Assembly: GCA_002898375.1 (NCBI GenBank)
Contig: BEIN01000003.1
Coordinates: 1-64,000, forward strand
DNA: 64,000 nt
From: a bacterium HR37
Lineage (GTDB): Bacteria; Desulfobacterota_D; UBA1144; Nemesobacterales; CSP1-2
Direction: 5' to 3'
Shown one piece after another: positions 23,147 to 32,742 of this stretch (its first letter is position 1; each line of letters starts with the position of its first letter). The notes beneath the pieces were generated by a model. That model worked only from the letters and a program-made list of their open reading frames with translations, searched no databases and was not told where the DNA came from. A program made the translations under genes and the position numbers.

Positions 23147-24370
23147 ATGACTTTAATGAAGCAATCCGTAAGTTTAAGAGAGATTAAAAAGGCGGCCCTA
23201 AGACTTAAAAATGTGGTTTATAAAACTCCTCTTGTTTATTCTTACTCATTAAGTGAGGTATCCGGAGCAAATCTTTATCTAAAGCTTGAAAACCTTCAAA
23301 GAACAGGTTCATTTAAGATTCGGGGTGCTTACAATAAGCTCTATTCCCTTAGGGGAAAAGCAAACTGTGTGGTAGCAGCATCAGCAGGTAACCATGCTCA
23401 AGGGGTGGCTCTTGCTGCAAGACTCCTTGGAATAAAAGCAATACTTGTTATGCCTGAGGGAACACCTATAAATAAGGTTTTAGGGGTCAGGCGTTATGGG
23501 GCTGAGATTATCCTTTATGGGGACACATTTGATGACGCATACAGTTATGCAAAGCAACTGGAAGTTAATCATGGTTACGTTTTTATACATGCCTTTGATG
23601 ACCCTGAGGTTATATCAGGTCAGGGAACTATAGGACTAGAGATAGTTGAATCTCTTAAAAACGTAGAGGCCGTTTTGGTTCCTGTGGGTGGAGGTGGTTT
23701 GATTTCGGGAATCTCTGTAGCACTTAAAGAAAGAAACCCGGGAATTAAAGTGGTAGGTGTTCAATCAAGCAGTGTACCTTCGATGTTTATGTCTGTTAAA
23801 AAGGGAAAGATTGTAGAGACTAGAGGCTTTGTACAAACAATTGCTGATGGGATTGCTGTTAAAAGGGTAGGGGAGATAACTTACAACATAGTTAAGCGTT
23901 ATGTGGATGACATTTATACAGTTGATGAGGATGAGATTGAGGATGCTTTGCTTCTACTTACGGAAAGAAAAAGAGTGGTTGTTGAAGGAGCGGGAACCGT
24001 AGGTCTTGCGGGGTTACTTAAAAAGAAAAACGAGTTTAAGAATAAAAACACTGTAGTTGTTATAAGCGGTGGTAACATCGATATAAACGTGCTTGCAAGG
24101 ATCATAGAAAGAGGGCTTGTAAAAAGCGGTAGACTCTTAAGGCTTGTAGTTGAACTTCCAGATGTCCCTGGTTCTCTGGGAAAGCTTGCTTCACTTCTTG
24201 GGGAGGTAAAGGCAAATATTGTACAGATATTTCATGACAGGTTTTCAAGAAACATACCGATTGACAAGGCAATTGTTGAGATAACTCTTGAGACAAAAAG
24301 CTTTAATCACCAAGAAGAGATCTTAAAGCTTTTAAGACAAAGCGGATACAACCCTATACAAAAGGGATAA
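23147..24370 (+). CDS. ilvA: Threonine dehydratase (threonine ammonia-lyase)
   Basis: 407 residues. The PLP fold has the lysine segment RTGSFKIRGAYNKL (about residue 54), SAGNHAQGVALAA, and the phosphate-binding glycine loop VPVGGGGLISGI. A single ACT domain follows (about residues 325-400, with VELPDVPGSLGKLASLL). This length and the single C-terminal ACT match the shorter TdcB/IlvA-like type rather than the 500-residue IlvA. It deaminates threonine to 2-oxobutanoate for isoleucine synthesis, in line with leuA and ilvD in the window. The start is ATG 23147, with ATG 23156 also possible; no strong ribosome site is visible. Confidence 0.93.
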   Translation: MTLMKQSVSLREIKKAALRLKNVVYKTPLVYSYSLSEVSGANLYLKLENLQRTGSFKIRGAYNKLYSLRGKANCVVAASAGNHAQGVALAARLLGIKAILVMPEGTPINKVLGVRRYGAEIILYGDTFDDAYSYAKQLEVNHGYVFIHAFDDPEVISGQGTIGLEIVESLKNVEAVLVPVGGGGLISGISVALKERNPGIKVVGVQSSSVPSMFMSVKKGKIVETRGFVQTIADGIAVKRVGEITYNIVKRYVDDIYTVDEDEIEDALLLLTERKRVVVEGAGTVGLAGLLKKKNEFKNKNTVVVISGGNIDINVLARIIERGLVKSGRLLRLVVELPDVPGSLGKLASLLGEVKANIVQIFHDRFSRNIPIDKAIVEITLETKSFNHQEEILKLLRQSGYNPIQKG

Positions 24371-24382
24371 TACCAATAGGGT

Positions 24383-24414
24383 TCTCTACCTAGCACATGC
24401 GTACTAGGTAGAGA
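24383..24414. terminator. Long hairpin between convergent ilvA and HU genes
   Basis: Perfect 11 bp arms TCTCTACCTAG (24383-24393) and CTAGGTAGAGA (24404-24414) with a 10 nt loop. It lies 13 bp after the ilvA stop and about 40 bp from the convergent HU gene end. It lacks a T run on either side, so a Rho-independent terminator is only partly supported; a 3'-end protecting hairpin is the alternative. Confidence 0.55.
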
Positions 24415-24454
24415 CAACTTAAAACAGAAGAAAAGAGGACTCCTAGGTGATTGG

Positions 24455-24742
24455 CTATTTTTTCCCTAAAATTGCATCCTTACACACTTTGGAGACCCTG
24501 AATTTAACCACCTTTTTAGCAGGAATCTTTATTTGCTCACCCGTTTGTGGGTTCCTTCCTATACGTGCTTTACGGTTGACAAGTACCAGTTTTCCAATAC
24601 CTGGTATTGTAAAGGTATTTTTGGCTTCCTTGTAAGCAAGTGCGGCAAGCTCATCGAGAATCTGAACGGCAGTTTTTTTGGTTATACCGGTTTTCTTGGC
24701 CAGATGGTCTGCTATTTGGGACTTTGTCATGGGTTTTGCCAT
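24455..24742 (-). CDS. HU-family DNA-binding protein
   Basis: 95 residues. It has KSQIADHLAKKTGITKKTAVQILDELA at the N-terminus, FTIPGIGKLVLVNRKARIGRNPQTGEQIKIPAKKVVKF across the beta-arm, and a short C-terminal helix. This matches the HU/IHF family, with GRNP in the DNA-intercalating loop. It bends and compacts DNA as a dimer. AAGGAGGCGGG precedes the start. Upstream (24780-24880) is very AT-rich. Confidence 0.95.
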   Translation of the reverse strand: MAKPMTKSQIADHLAKKTGITKKTAVQILDELAALAYKEAKNTFTIPGIGKLVLVNRKARIGRNPQTGEQIKIPAKKVVKFRVSKVCKDAILGKK

Positions 24743-24891
24743 ATCTTTTCCCGCCTCCTTTAAGATAAGTTTTTAATTCGTTGTCAATATGACAGAATTT
24801 TTGCTAAAAATCAATATTTTCTTTGATTTTTTTATTTTTTTTGAATCTTTGAAACCCAAACTCTAATTTGAGTCAGTGCCTGGCTTTTAGC

Positions 24892-25185
24892 TCAGGGGGT
24901 AAAATCCAGATTAAGAGAAGATACTAGAGTAAAGCCAATTTCTTTGGCGATTTCCTCTACCTCTCTTTTAAGTTTACTAACCCCCTGAGCATGAAGATAG
25001 GTGTTCTCCTCATCTGTAAAGGAGATAAACTCTATATTGGGTACAAACTTTACAAGCCAGGTCCAACTCCCTACGGTCTTTTCGTAGCCCGGATTGCCAT
25101 CTATCTTTATTGGCCTCCAGCCACGTGCCTCAAGAGCCCCTGATAGGGCTTCTTTATCTACTGAATCGGGAATTACTATACCCAC
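24892..25185 (-). CDS. Small conserved protein at the end of the sulfate assimilation operon
   Basis: 97 residues, not recognised. It is soluble, with an alpha-beta pattern (ALEARGWRPIKIDGNPGYEKT, then WTWLVKFVPNIEFISFTDEE) and a C-terminal helix (LKREVEEIAKEIGF). It starts 2 nt after the cysH stop and is surely co-transcribed with it, which suggests a role in sulfur assimilation, but nothing in the sequence says which. Confidence 0.6.
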   Translation of the reverse strand: MGIVIPDSVDKEALSGALEARGWRPIKIDGNPGYEKTVGSWTWLVKFVPNIEFISFTDEENTYLHAQGVSKLKREVEEIAKEIGFTLVSSLNLDFTP

Positions 25186-25187
25186 TT

Positions 25188-25979
25188 TTAGTCCCTTCTG
25201 GCTTCAGCCCTCTGGAGGATTGAGTCCATAATCTTTTCAAACCCTCCAGTTTCTATGCTACAGTGAATTCCGCACTCTTTAGGGGCATTTACTTCCCACC
25301 ACCATCTTCCAGCCCTTGGGTCTTCTCCTGGTTTTACAGGTCTTGTACAGGGTGCGCATCCTATACTGGTAAACCCTTTATCGTAAAGCTCGTTGTAGGG
25401 AACATCGTTTTCTCTTATGTAGTTCCAAACATCTTCATGTGACCAGTCAGCAAGGGGGTTAATCTTAACTATCTGACCATGGTCATGGTCTATCTCTATT
25501 TTCCTTATGTTTTGACGACTTGCCCATTGCTCTCTTCTCATACCTGTAAACCAGCCATCTATTTTAGATAAAGCCCGTATAAGGGGTCTAACCTTCCTTA
25601 TTTCACAGCAGAGGTGTCTGTAGGCAACGTCTCTGTACATGAGGTTCACACCGTATTCGTTTACCATTTCCTCCACTTCTCTCTGGTTTGGAAAGAATAT
25701 CTCTATTTTTGTTCCGTATTTTTCCCTGACTTTCTCTATTAGCTCATAGGTTTCGTTATGCATTCTTCCAGTATCCAGAGCAAAAGCCCTGACTTCCGGG
25801 TTTATCTTATGCGCTATATCCAGTATAACCATATCTTCTGCTTGTCCGCTCCAGGCTATGTATATCCGTGGATGAAACTCATCCAGAGCCCATTTTATTA
25901 CATCTTGAGCCTCTTTATCCTCAAACTCCATTGCAAGCTCGTTTACCTCTAATTCATCTAGGGTCTTTCTCTCGGTCAT
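25188..25979 (-). CDS. cysH: Adenylylsulfate (APS) reductase, thioredoxin-dependent
   Basis: 263 residues. The PP-loop-type domain includes YIAWSGQAEDMVILDIA, and ALDTGRMHNETYELIEKV lies after it. Two cysteine pairs, CCEIRKVRP and GCAPCTRPV, would hold a 4Fe-4S cluster. This marks the enzyme as APS reductase rather than the cluster-free PAPS reductase. The C-terminal catalytic cysteine is in ECGIHC. It reduces APS to sulfite and AMP with thioredoxin. The operon has sat but no cysC (APS kinase) in view, in agreement with direct use of APS. Confidence 0.93.
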   Translation of the reverse strand: MTERKTLDELEVNELAMEFEDKEAQDVIKWALDEFHPRIYIAWSGQAEDMVILDIAHKINPEVRAFALDTGRMHNETYELIEKVREKYGTKIEIFFPNQREVEEMVNEYGVNLMYRDVAYRHLCCEIRKVRPLIRALSKIDGWFTGMRREQWASRQNIRKIEIDHDHGQIVKINPLADWSHEDVWNYIRENDVPYNELYDKGFTSIGCAPCTRPVKPGEDPRAGRWWWEVNAPKECGIHCSIETGGFEKIMDSILQRAEARRD

Positions 25980-25980
25980 T

Positions 25981-27603
25981 TTAAATTGCCTCCTCTTTTT
26001 GTTTTTTTTCTCCTTTCATAATTGAATTTAGTTCTTCATCTGAATAAGATAAACAGAACTCTCTAAAGGTTTTATCTTGACCTTCTTCCCTGTACCTTCT
26101 TATAAGGTTTTCAAGGTAGAGTTTTGCTTCCTCTACAGGGACTCTTTTTGCTACCACACGTGATATGCTTGCCTCTTTACCGTATCCACCACCAAGCATT
26201 ATCATTAAAGCACTCTCAACTGAGCCATCAGGTTTTCTCTGGTAAGAGGCCTGAAGCCCTATATCACCTACCCAATGGTGGGCACAGGCATGCGGACACC
26301 CATCTGCACCTATAACTATATCTCCCAAAGAACCTAACCTTTCTTCCAGGTAATCCATTATCGATAGAAGGACGTCTTTACTTGAGTTAAGGGAGTAATT
26401 ACAGTAGGGATCGCTGGTGCAGGCTATTGATGAAGCTCTAAATGGGCTCACATTTAGCTTAAATCCAAGCTGTTCCATTCTGTTGATTACGTAATTAACC
26501 CGGTCTTTTGGTATGTTTGCAAGAATAACATTTTGCCTTTGTGAAAGCCTTATTGCTAGGTTTTCCTCCTCCGCAAGTTCAGCTATGGATAGGATCTGCT
26601 CCCCATTAAGTTTTCCTGCTATAACCGGGAATCCTATATAAAAGAGGCCTTTCTGTTTCTGTTCCCTCAGACCTATGTGAAAGTCTCTGGCAATGGGTTT
26701 TGGTATTTCATGGTAGTCTTCTAATTTCTTGCCCAGCCTCTCCTCTATTAAACTCCTGTACCTTTCGGGTCCGATCTTATCCACAAAGAACTTGATTCGA
26801 GCCTTTACAAATGACTGCCTGTTTTCGGGAGCTTCTCTCCAGCAGTCAAGTATGGCTCTGGCTACCTGAACTACCTCTTTGGGTTCTATAAAGATTCCCA
26901 GGGGCTTTGCTATTCTTGGGTTAGAAGAAAGCCCACCGCCAATCCAAACTGTAAAGCCTGTTCTTTCTCCTTTTCTTACCCCAACAAACGAGATATCATG
27001 GATTTCAGGATAATTGCAGTGATATGCACATGCAGAAAGTGTTATCTTGTGTTTTCGTGGCAGGTTAAAGTAGTCTCTGTTATGTGGGTTGTAGAAGAAA
27101 CTCACAAGCTCATTTATGTACTCAGTGGTTTCAAAGAGTTCGTCTCTGTCAAAGCCGGTTACCGGGCATCCCGTTATGTTTCTTATGGTATCTCCGCATC
27201 CACCTATCGTGGTTAATCCGCTTTCCCTGAGAATGGAAAAGACTTCGGGTAAGTCATCCAGCCTAATCCAGTGAAGTTGGATGTTCTGTCTTGTGGTTAT
27301 TTCAGCATAGTCACCAAACCTTTTTGCAAGCTTTCCTATGGTTTTTAATTGCAGTGGGGTAAGAATTCCGTTTGGCCGCTTTATCCTTAGCATAAAATAG
27401 CCTATTCTGGGTTTATCGTGATAGAGGCCATACCACTGAAGCCTTACCAAGTCCTCTTCAGGCAGGTTCTCATATCCCGTTTTGATAAGCCGGTCAAGCT
27501 CGTTTATTATGTCAAGAGGGTGTTTTTCAAGTTTCATCCTCTCCCGTGGATTTCTCTTGTATACGTCCTCCCAACTTATGTTTTTCCCTTTTGTGTCTGT
27601 CAT
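25981..27603 (-). CDS. Ferredoxin-dependent sulfite (or nitrite) reductase, sirohaem type
   Basis: 540 residues from ATG 27603, favoured by the AGGGAGG ribosome site just upstream; the longer frame to 27642 would overlap sat and has no such site. It has two ferrodoxin-like half domains and two sirohaem half domains, with ITTRQNIQLHWI and GCGDTIRNITGCPVTG in the first and ACTSDPYCNYSL and GADGCPHACAHHWVGDIGLQ in the second, giving the cysteines for the 4Fe-4S/sirohaem site. In the operon with sat and APS reductase, sulfite to sulfide reduction is the likely reaction. The family also includes ferredoxin-nitrite reductases, so the assignment is by context. Confidence 0.88.
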   Translation of the reverse strand: MTDTKGKNISWEDVYKRNPRERMKLEKHPLDIINELDRLIKTGYENLPEEDLVRLQWYGLYHDKPRIGYFMLRIKRPNGILTPLQLKTIGKLAKRFGDYAEITTRQNIQLHWIRLDDLPEVFSILRESGLTTIGGCGDTIRNITGCPVTGFDRDELFETTEYINELVSFFYNPHNRDYFNLPRKHKITLSACAYHCNYPEIHDISFVGVRKGERTGFTVWIGGGLSSNPRIAKPLGIFIEPKEVVQVARAILDCWREAPENRQSFVKARIKFFVDKIGPERYRSLIEERLGKKLEDYHEIPKPIARDFHIGLREQKQKGLFYIGFPVIAGKLNGEQILSIAELAEEENLAIRLSQRQNVILANIPKDRVNYVINRMEQLGFKLNVSPFRASSIACTSDPYCNYSLNSSKDVLLSIMDYLEERLGSLGDIVIGADGCPHACAHHWVGDIGLQASYQRKPDGSVESALMIMLGGGYGKEASISRVVAKRVPVEEAKLYLENLIRRYREEGQDKTFREFCLSYSDEELNSIMKGEKKQKEEAI

Positions 27604-27628
27604 CCCCAAATAACCTCCCTTTAATTTT

Positions 27629-28792
27629 TTAGAAGCTCTCATAGGCTTCCATAAGAATCCTTGCCACCTCTGGTCTGGTAAACTCAGGAGGAAGGTCCTT
27701 TTTAGCCTTAAGCAGCTCTCTTACCTTTGTTCCGCTTAGATGAAGGTGAAACTCAGCAGGGTGGGGACAGGTTTTTGTTGTTGCCATTCCAAGGCACCTT
27801 CTGCAGTAGAAAGCGTGTTCAAAGAAAAGGGGTGTAATCCCTATTTCTTCGGGTTTGAAGTTATCAAATATCCTGTGGGCATCGTATGTCCCATAGTAGT
27901 TTCCAACACCTGCATGGTCACGTCCTACGATAAAATGGGTACATCCGTAGTTTTTTCTTATAATGGCGTGGAATATGGCTTCTCTTGGACCTGCGTATCT
28001 CATTGCCGCTGGTAGGACAGAAAGCATTACCCTGTCTTTTGGATAGTAGTTTTCTATAAGTACCTCATAGCATCTTATCCTCACATCGGCAGGGACATCA
28101 TCACTTTTTGTCTCTCCTACAATCGGGTGTATTAAGAGGCCATCAACTATCTCGAGAGCACATTTTTGCAAGTACTCATGTGCTCTGTGTATTGGATTTC
28201 TCGTCTGAAATGCAACTACCCTTTTCCATCCCCTTTCTATAAAGGAGCATCTGGTCTGTAGTGGGGTTAGCCGATACTCTATGAACTCAATATCGGATGG
28301 TAAGTTTACAAGGCTTATCTTACCACCTATAAGGACATCCCCCTGGGAGTAAAGTACCTTTACACCGGGGTGGTTTTCATCCGTTGTTTTATAAACCTCC
28401 TTTGCTTCTCTTTTCTTATCGTATGTAAACTTTTCTTCGGTGTGGAGTATGGCAATGGGATTGCCCAAGGTATCGAGAAGTGCAATATCTTGTCCTTCTT
28501 TAATCTCTTTTGATACGTCTTTTTCCACCGGAAGCGTAATGGGTATGCTCCAGGGAAGGCCGTTTTTAAGTCTCATATCCCTTACAACACTTTCGTAGTC
28601 CTCTCTTCCCATAAAACCTTCAAGCGGGCTCATAGCACCATTGGATATAAGCTCTATATCGGAGATAACTCGAGAAGAAACAAATATGCTTTTTAGTTCC
28701 CTTACCCTCTTTAGAGCTTCTTCTCTCTCTTCCCCCTCAAGTATCCTACTTACCAGTTTACCTCCATGGGGCTCTATAGTTGTGTTTTTCAT
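27629..28792 (-). CDS. sat: Sulfate adenylyltransferase (ATP sulfurylase)
   Basis: 387 residues. It has [16 protein letters not shown] (the HxGH-like nucleotide motif), [41 protein letters not shown] and the C-terminal RR-type SGTKVRELL. It makes APS from sulfate and ATP. It is the monofunctional form, without an APS kinase domain. It lies between the PiT-type permease and the sulfite reductase on one strand, with close spacing. Confidence 0.95.
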   Translation of the reverse strand: MKNTTIEPHGGKLVSRILEGEEREEALKRVRELKSIFVSSRVISDIELISNGAMSPLEGFMGREDYESVVRDMRLKNGLPWSIPITLPVEKDVSKEIKEGQDIALLDTLGNPIAILHTEEKFTYDKKREAKEVYKTTDENHPGVKVLYSQGDVLIGGKISLVNLPSDIEFIEYRLTPLQTRCSFIERGWKRVVAFQTRNPIHRAHEYLQKCALEIVDGLLIHPIVGETKSDDVPADVRIRCYEVLIENYYPKDRVMLSVLPAAMRYAGPREAIFHAIIRKNYGCTHFIVGRDHAGVGNYYGTYDAHRIFDNFKPEEIGITPLFFEHAFYCRRCLGMATTKTCPHPAEFHLHLSGTKVRELLKAKKDLPPEFTRPEVARILMEAYESF

Positions 28793-28812
28793 GTCACCTC
28801 TCCCAAGATAGA

Positions 28813-29820
28813 CTATAGGTTAGTGTTTAACATGGATAAGATTCCATACTTAAAGTAAATCGAAGACAGCACATAACTTGCAACCACAGCAAAAAATGGG
28901 GCTATAAACCAGAAGAAAGCAATTCTAAGCACGTGCTTGTTTTCAGCTGTTGCCGAAAAACCATCGTTTGCACAGGAAAAACCTATTATACCCGAGGTTA
29001 TAATCTCTGCTAGGGATACCGGGATGCCAAATATTGATGCGATAAGTATTATGGTGGAGCCTGTAAACTCAACCGAGATTGCCCTTAAGATGCAGATCTC
29101 TGTGATCTGTTTTCCCACGGTATCAAGAACTCTTCCACCAAAGAGAATGGCTCCTATTCCCATGCCTAATCCTGCAAGGATGGCTCCAACAGATGGATTT
29201 ATAAGCCCCATACCCACCAGGGGACCTACGGAGTTTGCAGAGTTATTTGCACCTGCTGAGAAGGCAACATAACACCCAGATAAGGTAAGTAAAAGGCTAA
29301 GTATCCTCCTTATACTCGCCTCTGAGTAGCGATCTGTAAGAAACTTTAGGATCTTAAAGTATAGGTATTTCCCAATCAGGTAGTTTACAAACCACGCAAT
29401 AAATGGAGTAACTACCCACCATGCAACTATACTTAAAAACTTTCCAGTGTTTAGCTCTTTTGCGTAAAGTCCAACCCCTGCTATTGCACAAACCAGTGCG
29501 TGGGTAGTTGCAACCGGAACTCGGGCAATGTTTGCCCAGGAGATAAAGAGTACCGCTATCAGCAAGACCACAAGAACAAGTGCTATGTGTGAGGAGAGAA
29601 CAGATTCAGGAACCAGTCCTTTCCCAAGGGTTGTAATCACAGGTTTTCCAGCAAGGAACGCACCAAGGAGTGCAAATACTGCGATAAGGGTTACGGCCTC
29701 TCTCTTGGATCTAACCCCGGCTCCGTAAGCAGTGGCCATTGAGGCAGCTGAGTTGTTGGCTCCTATATTAAGTGCAAGAAATACTGAAAGAACTATTGCA
29801 ATCGGTAAGGCAAGCTCCAA
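28813..29820 (-). CDS. PiT-family permease, probable sulfate transporter
   Basis: 335 residues and about ten hydrophobic segments. The PiT signature appears twice, as [16 protein letters not shown] (near residue 21) and [16 protein letters not shown] (near residue 190). PiT proteins carry phosphate, but the CysP branch carries sulfate. Its place as first gene of the sat-sulfite reductase-cysH run makes sulfate the likelier cargo here. It starts with TTG at 29820 after a GAAGAGG ribosome site. Confidence 0.85.
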   Translation of the reverse strand: MELALPIAIVLSVFLALNIGANNSAASMATAYGAGVRSKREAVTLIAVFALLGAFLAGKPVITTLGKGLVPESVLSSHIALVLVVLLIAVLFISWANIARVPVATTHALVCAIAGVGLYAKELNTGKFLSIVAWWVVTPFIAWFVNYLIGKYLYFKILKFLTDRYSEASIRRILSLLLTLSGCYVAFSAGANNSANSVGPLVGMGLINPSVGAILAGLGMGIGAILFGGRVLDTVGKQITEICILRAISVEFTGSTIILIASIFGIPVSLAEIITSGIIGFSCANDGFSATAENKHVLRIAFFWFIAPFFAVVASYVLSSIYFKYGILSMLNTNL

Positions 29821-29981
29821 GTTAGATACCTCTTCCGTTGTTTTTAGGTTTAGATTTTATGCAAATTGTATGCCATAATAAAACTGCCGTTTTTGCTTGC
29901 TTAAGCTCCTAAAAAGTTTGTTTTCTTGATTATGTTATAATCACCCTGTATATTTTTGTTACAATTATACGGAGAGAAGAG

Positions 29982-31385
29982 ATGAGAGGAAAGGTTATAC
30001 TTTTAAGCAGGGATGAAAGGCTAAGAAGGGAATTTGAAAGAGCTCTTACGGAGGATATAGAGTTTTATGCTTTCAGCGAGGTTGAAGTTGAAAAGATAGG
30101 GAATGCAGATGTTATCTTCCTAGATGTAGATAGCTTTGGGCTCAGTAGCTTGGGTTTGTTAAAGGAAAAGGCTTTTGTAATCATAGTTACGGCTCAGAGA
30201 GGGGCCAGATATCTTATTGAGTCTATGATCTTTGGTGCTTTTGACTGTGTTTTTAGGCCTCTTGACCGTTCTAAGGTACGGGAATCACTTGAGCGTGCTC
30301 TGGGTATAAGGTCAGAGCTAGAGGGTGAGTTAATAGAGTTTCCTGGAGAGATAGAGGGGAGCAGTGTTACCTGTGCTATTGTTGGAAATTCCCCGGCTCT
30401 TCAGGAGATATGTAAGTTAATAGGGCAGGTTGGGAGGGTGGATGTTCCGGTGCTTATAACCGGTGAGAGTGGAACCGGTAAAGACCTGGTTGCGGAATCT
30501 ATATGGAAGGTAAGCACAAGGTGGGAGAAGCCATTTGTTGTAATAAACTGTGCTGCTATTCCGGAGACGCTGCTTGAAGCAGAGCTTTTTGGATACGAAA
30601 AGGGAGCCTTTACCGGGGCAACAACCTCACGTATAGGAAAGTTTGAAGAGGCAAATGGAGGAGTGGTCTTTCTTGATGAAATCGGGGATATGTCCCTTCC
30701 ACTACAGGCAAAGGTTCTTAGGGTACTTCAAAACGGAACCTTTACAAGGCTTGGTGATAACAGGGAAATCAAGGTTGATATTCGCATAATTGCCGCTACA
30801 AACAAGAACCTTGAGGAGCTGGTACGTCAGGGTAAGTTCCGGGAGGACCTTTACTTTCGTATAAACGTTGTAAGAATCCATCTTCCCACACTTACGGAAA
30901 GAAAGGAAGATATACCACTTCTTCTTGAGTGCTTTACGCGTAGGTATAGTGTTCAGATGGGTAAGGAAATTAAAGGGGCAACTGCTAAGTTTCTTAACAG
31001 ACTTATGGAATACGATTGGCCAGGCAACATACGGGAACTGGAAAACACGGTAAGAAAGGCTATAGCTTTTGCAAAAACTCCGTATCTTACTTCCTATGAT
31101 TTAGACCTTGGTAGTTCTTTTTCTATGGTAATGCAGGAGCCCTCATCCTTTGTTGAGCCTCTTCGCAATTCTGTAAGGAGTCTTTTGTATTCTAGGAAAA
31201 AGAATGGAAACATATACGGTGAGATTCTAAAAGAAACCGAGAAGGTTCTTCTTGAAGAAGCACTTAGTGCAAGTGGATGGAATAGGTCAAAGGCTGCAAG
31301 GCTTCTTGGAATTAACCGTCTTACCCTGCGTAGAAAGCTTGAGGAGTACAGGTTGGATTTTCCAAAGACCCTTTCTCAAAAGTAA
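29982..31385 (+). CDS. Sigma-54-dependent transcriptional activator (NtrC family)
   Basis: 467 residues. The N-terminal domain (about residues 1-120) is receiver-like, with an aspartate in VIFLDVDSF at the phosphoacceptor place but otherwise divergent. Then comes the AAA+ domain with GESGTGKDLVAES, GAFTGATTSR (the sigma-54 contact loop) and VVFLDEIGDM, and a C-terminal Fis-type HTH (ASGWNRSKAARLLGINRLTLRRKLEEY). It activates RNA polymerase with sigma-54 at enhancer-type sites. No histidine kinase gene is adjacent. It is divergent from the sulfate operon, with about 160 bp between them; whether it controls that operon is untested. Confidence 0.92.
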   Translation: MRGKVILLSRDERLRREFERALTEDIEFYAFSEVEVEKIGNADVIFLDVDSFGLSSLGLLKEKAFVIIVTAQRGARYLIESMIFGAFDCVFRPLDRSKVRESLERALGIRSELEGELIEFPGEIEGSSVTCAIVGNSPALQEICKLIGQVGRVDVPVLITGESGTGKDLVAESIWKVSTRWEKPFVVINCAAIPETLLEAELFGYEKGAFTGATTSRIGKFEEANGGVVFLDEIGDMSLPLQAKVLRVLQNGTFTRLGDNREIKVDIRIIAATNKNLEELVRQGKFREDLYFRINVVRIHLPTLTERKEDIPLLLECFTRRYSVQMGKEIKGATAKFLNRLMEYDWPGNIRELENTVRKAIAFAKTPYLTSYDLDLGSSFSMVMQEPSSFVEPLRNSVRSLLYSRKKNGNIYGEILKETEKVLLEEALSASGWNRSKAARLLGINRLTLRRKLEEYRLDFPKTLSQK

Positions 31386-31402
31386 AGCAAGCCATTAACC
31401 GG

Positions 31403-31957
31403 TTAGGAGATTAGCTCATCTATATCAAATATGGAAAAGAAATCATATCCCATATTTTGAAGCCTCTCTCTTGCTCCCTCTTTCCTGTCTACTACGACCA
31501 ATACCTTTTCCGTGTAAACCCCATTTGTACTTAAAGCTTCTATGGCTTTTAGGATGGAGTTACCTGTGGTTACCACATCCTCTACAACAGCTACTCTGTC
31601 TCCAGGCTGGAGGCTCCCCTCAATCAGTTTTCCGGTACCGTGTTGTTTTTCCCCTTTTCTTACTAGAAAGCCCTTTAGAGGGTGTCCTGTTTGGTAGCTT
31701 AGTGAGACGATAGAGCCTACTATTGGGTCTGCACCTATTGAGGGACCACCTACAGCCTTAATTACGGGGTGTTTTGCTATCTCACCAAGTAGTATCTTTC
31801 CTATAAGATAGAGCCCTTCTGGGTGAAGGGTTGTAAGCCTTGCGTCTATATAGTAGTGGCTCTTTTTACCAGAAGAGAGCCTAAACTCCCCAAAGAGGAT
31901 TGAGTTTTCCTTTATTATGGCCTTTAACCTTTCCCTTTCTCTGGTTGAAAACTCCAT
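31403..31957 (-). CDS. pyrE: Orotate phosphoribosyltransferase
   Basis: 184 residues. It has the PRPP motif VAVVEDVVTTGNSILKAIEAL near residue 120, FRLSSGKKSHYYIDARLTTLHP and FLVRKGEKQHGTGKLIEG. It makes OMP from orotate and PRPP in pyrimidine synthesis. It overlaps the end of the DedA gene by one base, so the two are co-transcribed. Confidence 0.94.
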   Translation of the reverse strand: MEFSTRERERLKAIIKENSILFGEFRLSSGKKSHYYIDARLTTLHPEGLYLIGKILLGEIAKHPVIKAVGGPSIGADPIVGSIVSLSYQTGHPLKGFLVRKGEKQHGTGKLIEGSLQPGDRVAVVEDVVTTGNSILKAIEALSTNGVYTEKVLVVVDRKEGARERLQNMGYDFFSIFDIDELIS

Positions 31958-32601
31958 TATACGTATTTTACCTGTTTATACACAAACCTGATTATACCCG
32001 GAAGTACCGGAATTAGAATAATAGCCAGTATAACAAAAATGAAGTTGTTTTTTACAACCGGTATCCTTCCAAAGAAGTAGCCACCCAGAGAAAAAGTTAA
32101 AACCCATAGGATACCTCCAGCAATGTCATAGACTGTAAATCTCTTGTAAGACATACGTCCAATACCTGCTACAAAAGGCGAAAATGTTCTGATAAAGGGG
32201 ATAAATCGAGCAATTATTATGGCTTTACCGCCGTATTTTTCATAGAACTGGTGTGTTCGTTCAAGGTACTTTTTGTTGAAAAATAGAGAGCCCTTCTTGC
32301 TAAATGCCTTTGGGCCTATATAGTAGCCTATCCAGTAGTTCATGCTGTCTCCTGCAACTGCAGACGCGCTTAGAAGGATAATTACCCATTCGATTTCCAG
32401 CAAACCCAGTGCAGCAAAGGTTCCGGCAGCAAAGAGTAGTGTATCTCCCGGAAGAAAAGGGGTTAAAACAACAAGACCGGTTTCGCAGAAGATGATAAGT
32501 GAAAGAATAACGTATGTCCATACACCGTAACTGCGGATAAATACACCGAGGTACCTATCGAAATGAACAATGATCTCAAAGATGTCTTTTGTTATTTCCA
32601 T
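31957..32601 (-). CDS. DedA family membrane protein
   Basis: 214 residues with about five hydrophobic segments. It has the SNARE-associated/VTT signature: FLPGDTLLFAAGTFAALG, FYEKYGGKAIIIARFIPFIRTFSPFVAGIGRMSYKRF and WVLTFSLGGYFFG. DedA proteins are linked to lipid carrier recycling and membrane potential. The family assignment is secure; the specific substrate is not known. Confidence 0.92.
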   Translation of the reverse strand: MEITKDIFEIIVHFDRYLGVFIRSYGVWTYVILSLIIFCETGLVVLTPFLPGDTLLFAAGTFAALGLLEIEWVIILLSASAVAGDSMNYWIGYYIGPKAFSKKGSLFFNKKYLERTHQFYEKYGGKAIIIARFIPFIRTFSPFVAGIGRMSYKRFTVYDIAGGILWVLTFSLGGYFFGRIPVVKNNFIFVILAIILIPVLPGIIRFVYKQVKYV

Positions 32602-32680
32602 TCTCTTTTAGTATATATTTAAAACCCTATCTTAACGAGAAAAGGAACGATTCGACAGGGATTTTAAATAGTTGGGTACT

Positions 32681-32723
32681 ATAAAGGCTATAAGGCTAGG
32701 AGAAGGAACCTTATAGCCTTTAT
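32681..32723. terminator. Long hairpin downstream of htrA
   Basis: Perfect 15 bp arms, ATAAAGGCTATAAGG (32681-32695) and CCTTATAGCCTTTAT (32709-32723), with a 13 nt loop. It lies 20 bp after the htrA stop (minus strand) and before the dedA start. There is no run of T after it on the minus strand. It is like the hairpin after ilvA and may be a U-poor terminator. Confidence 0.55.
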
Positions 32724-32742
32724 GTTGCATAGCTCAAGGCAA

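Noticed and set aside
32641-32742. CRISPR-like repeat from the paired arms after htrA
   Set aside because: Only one inverted pair, no direct repeats or spacers; it is a hairpin.
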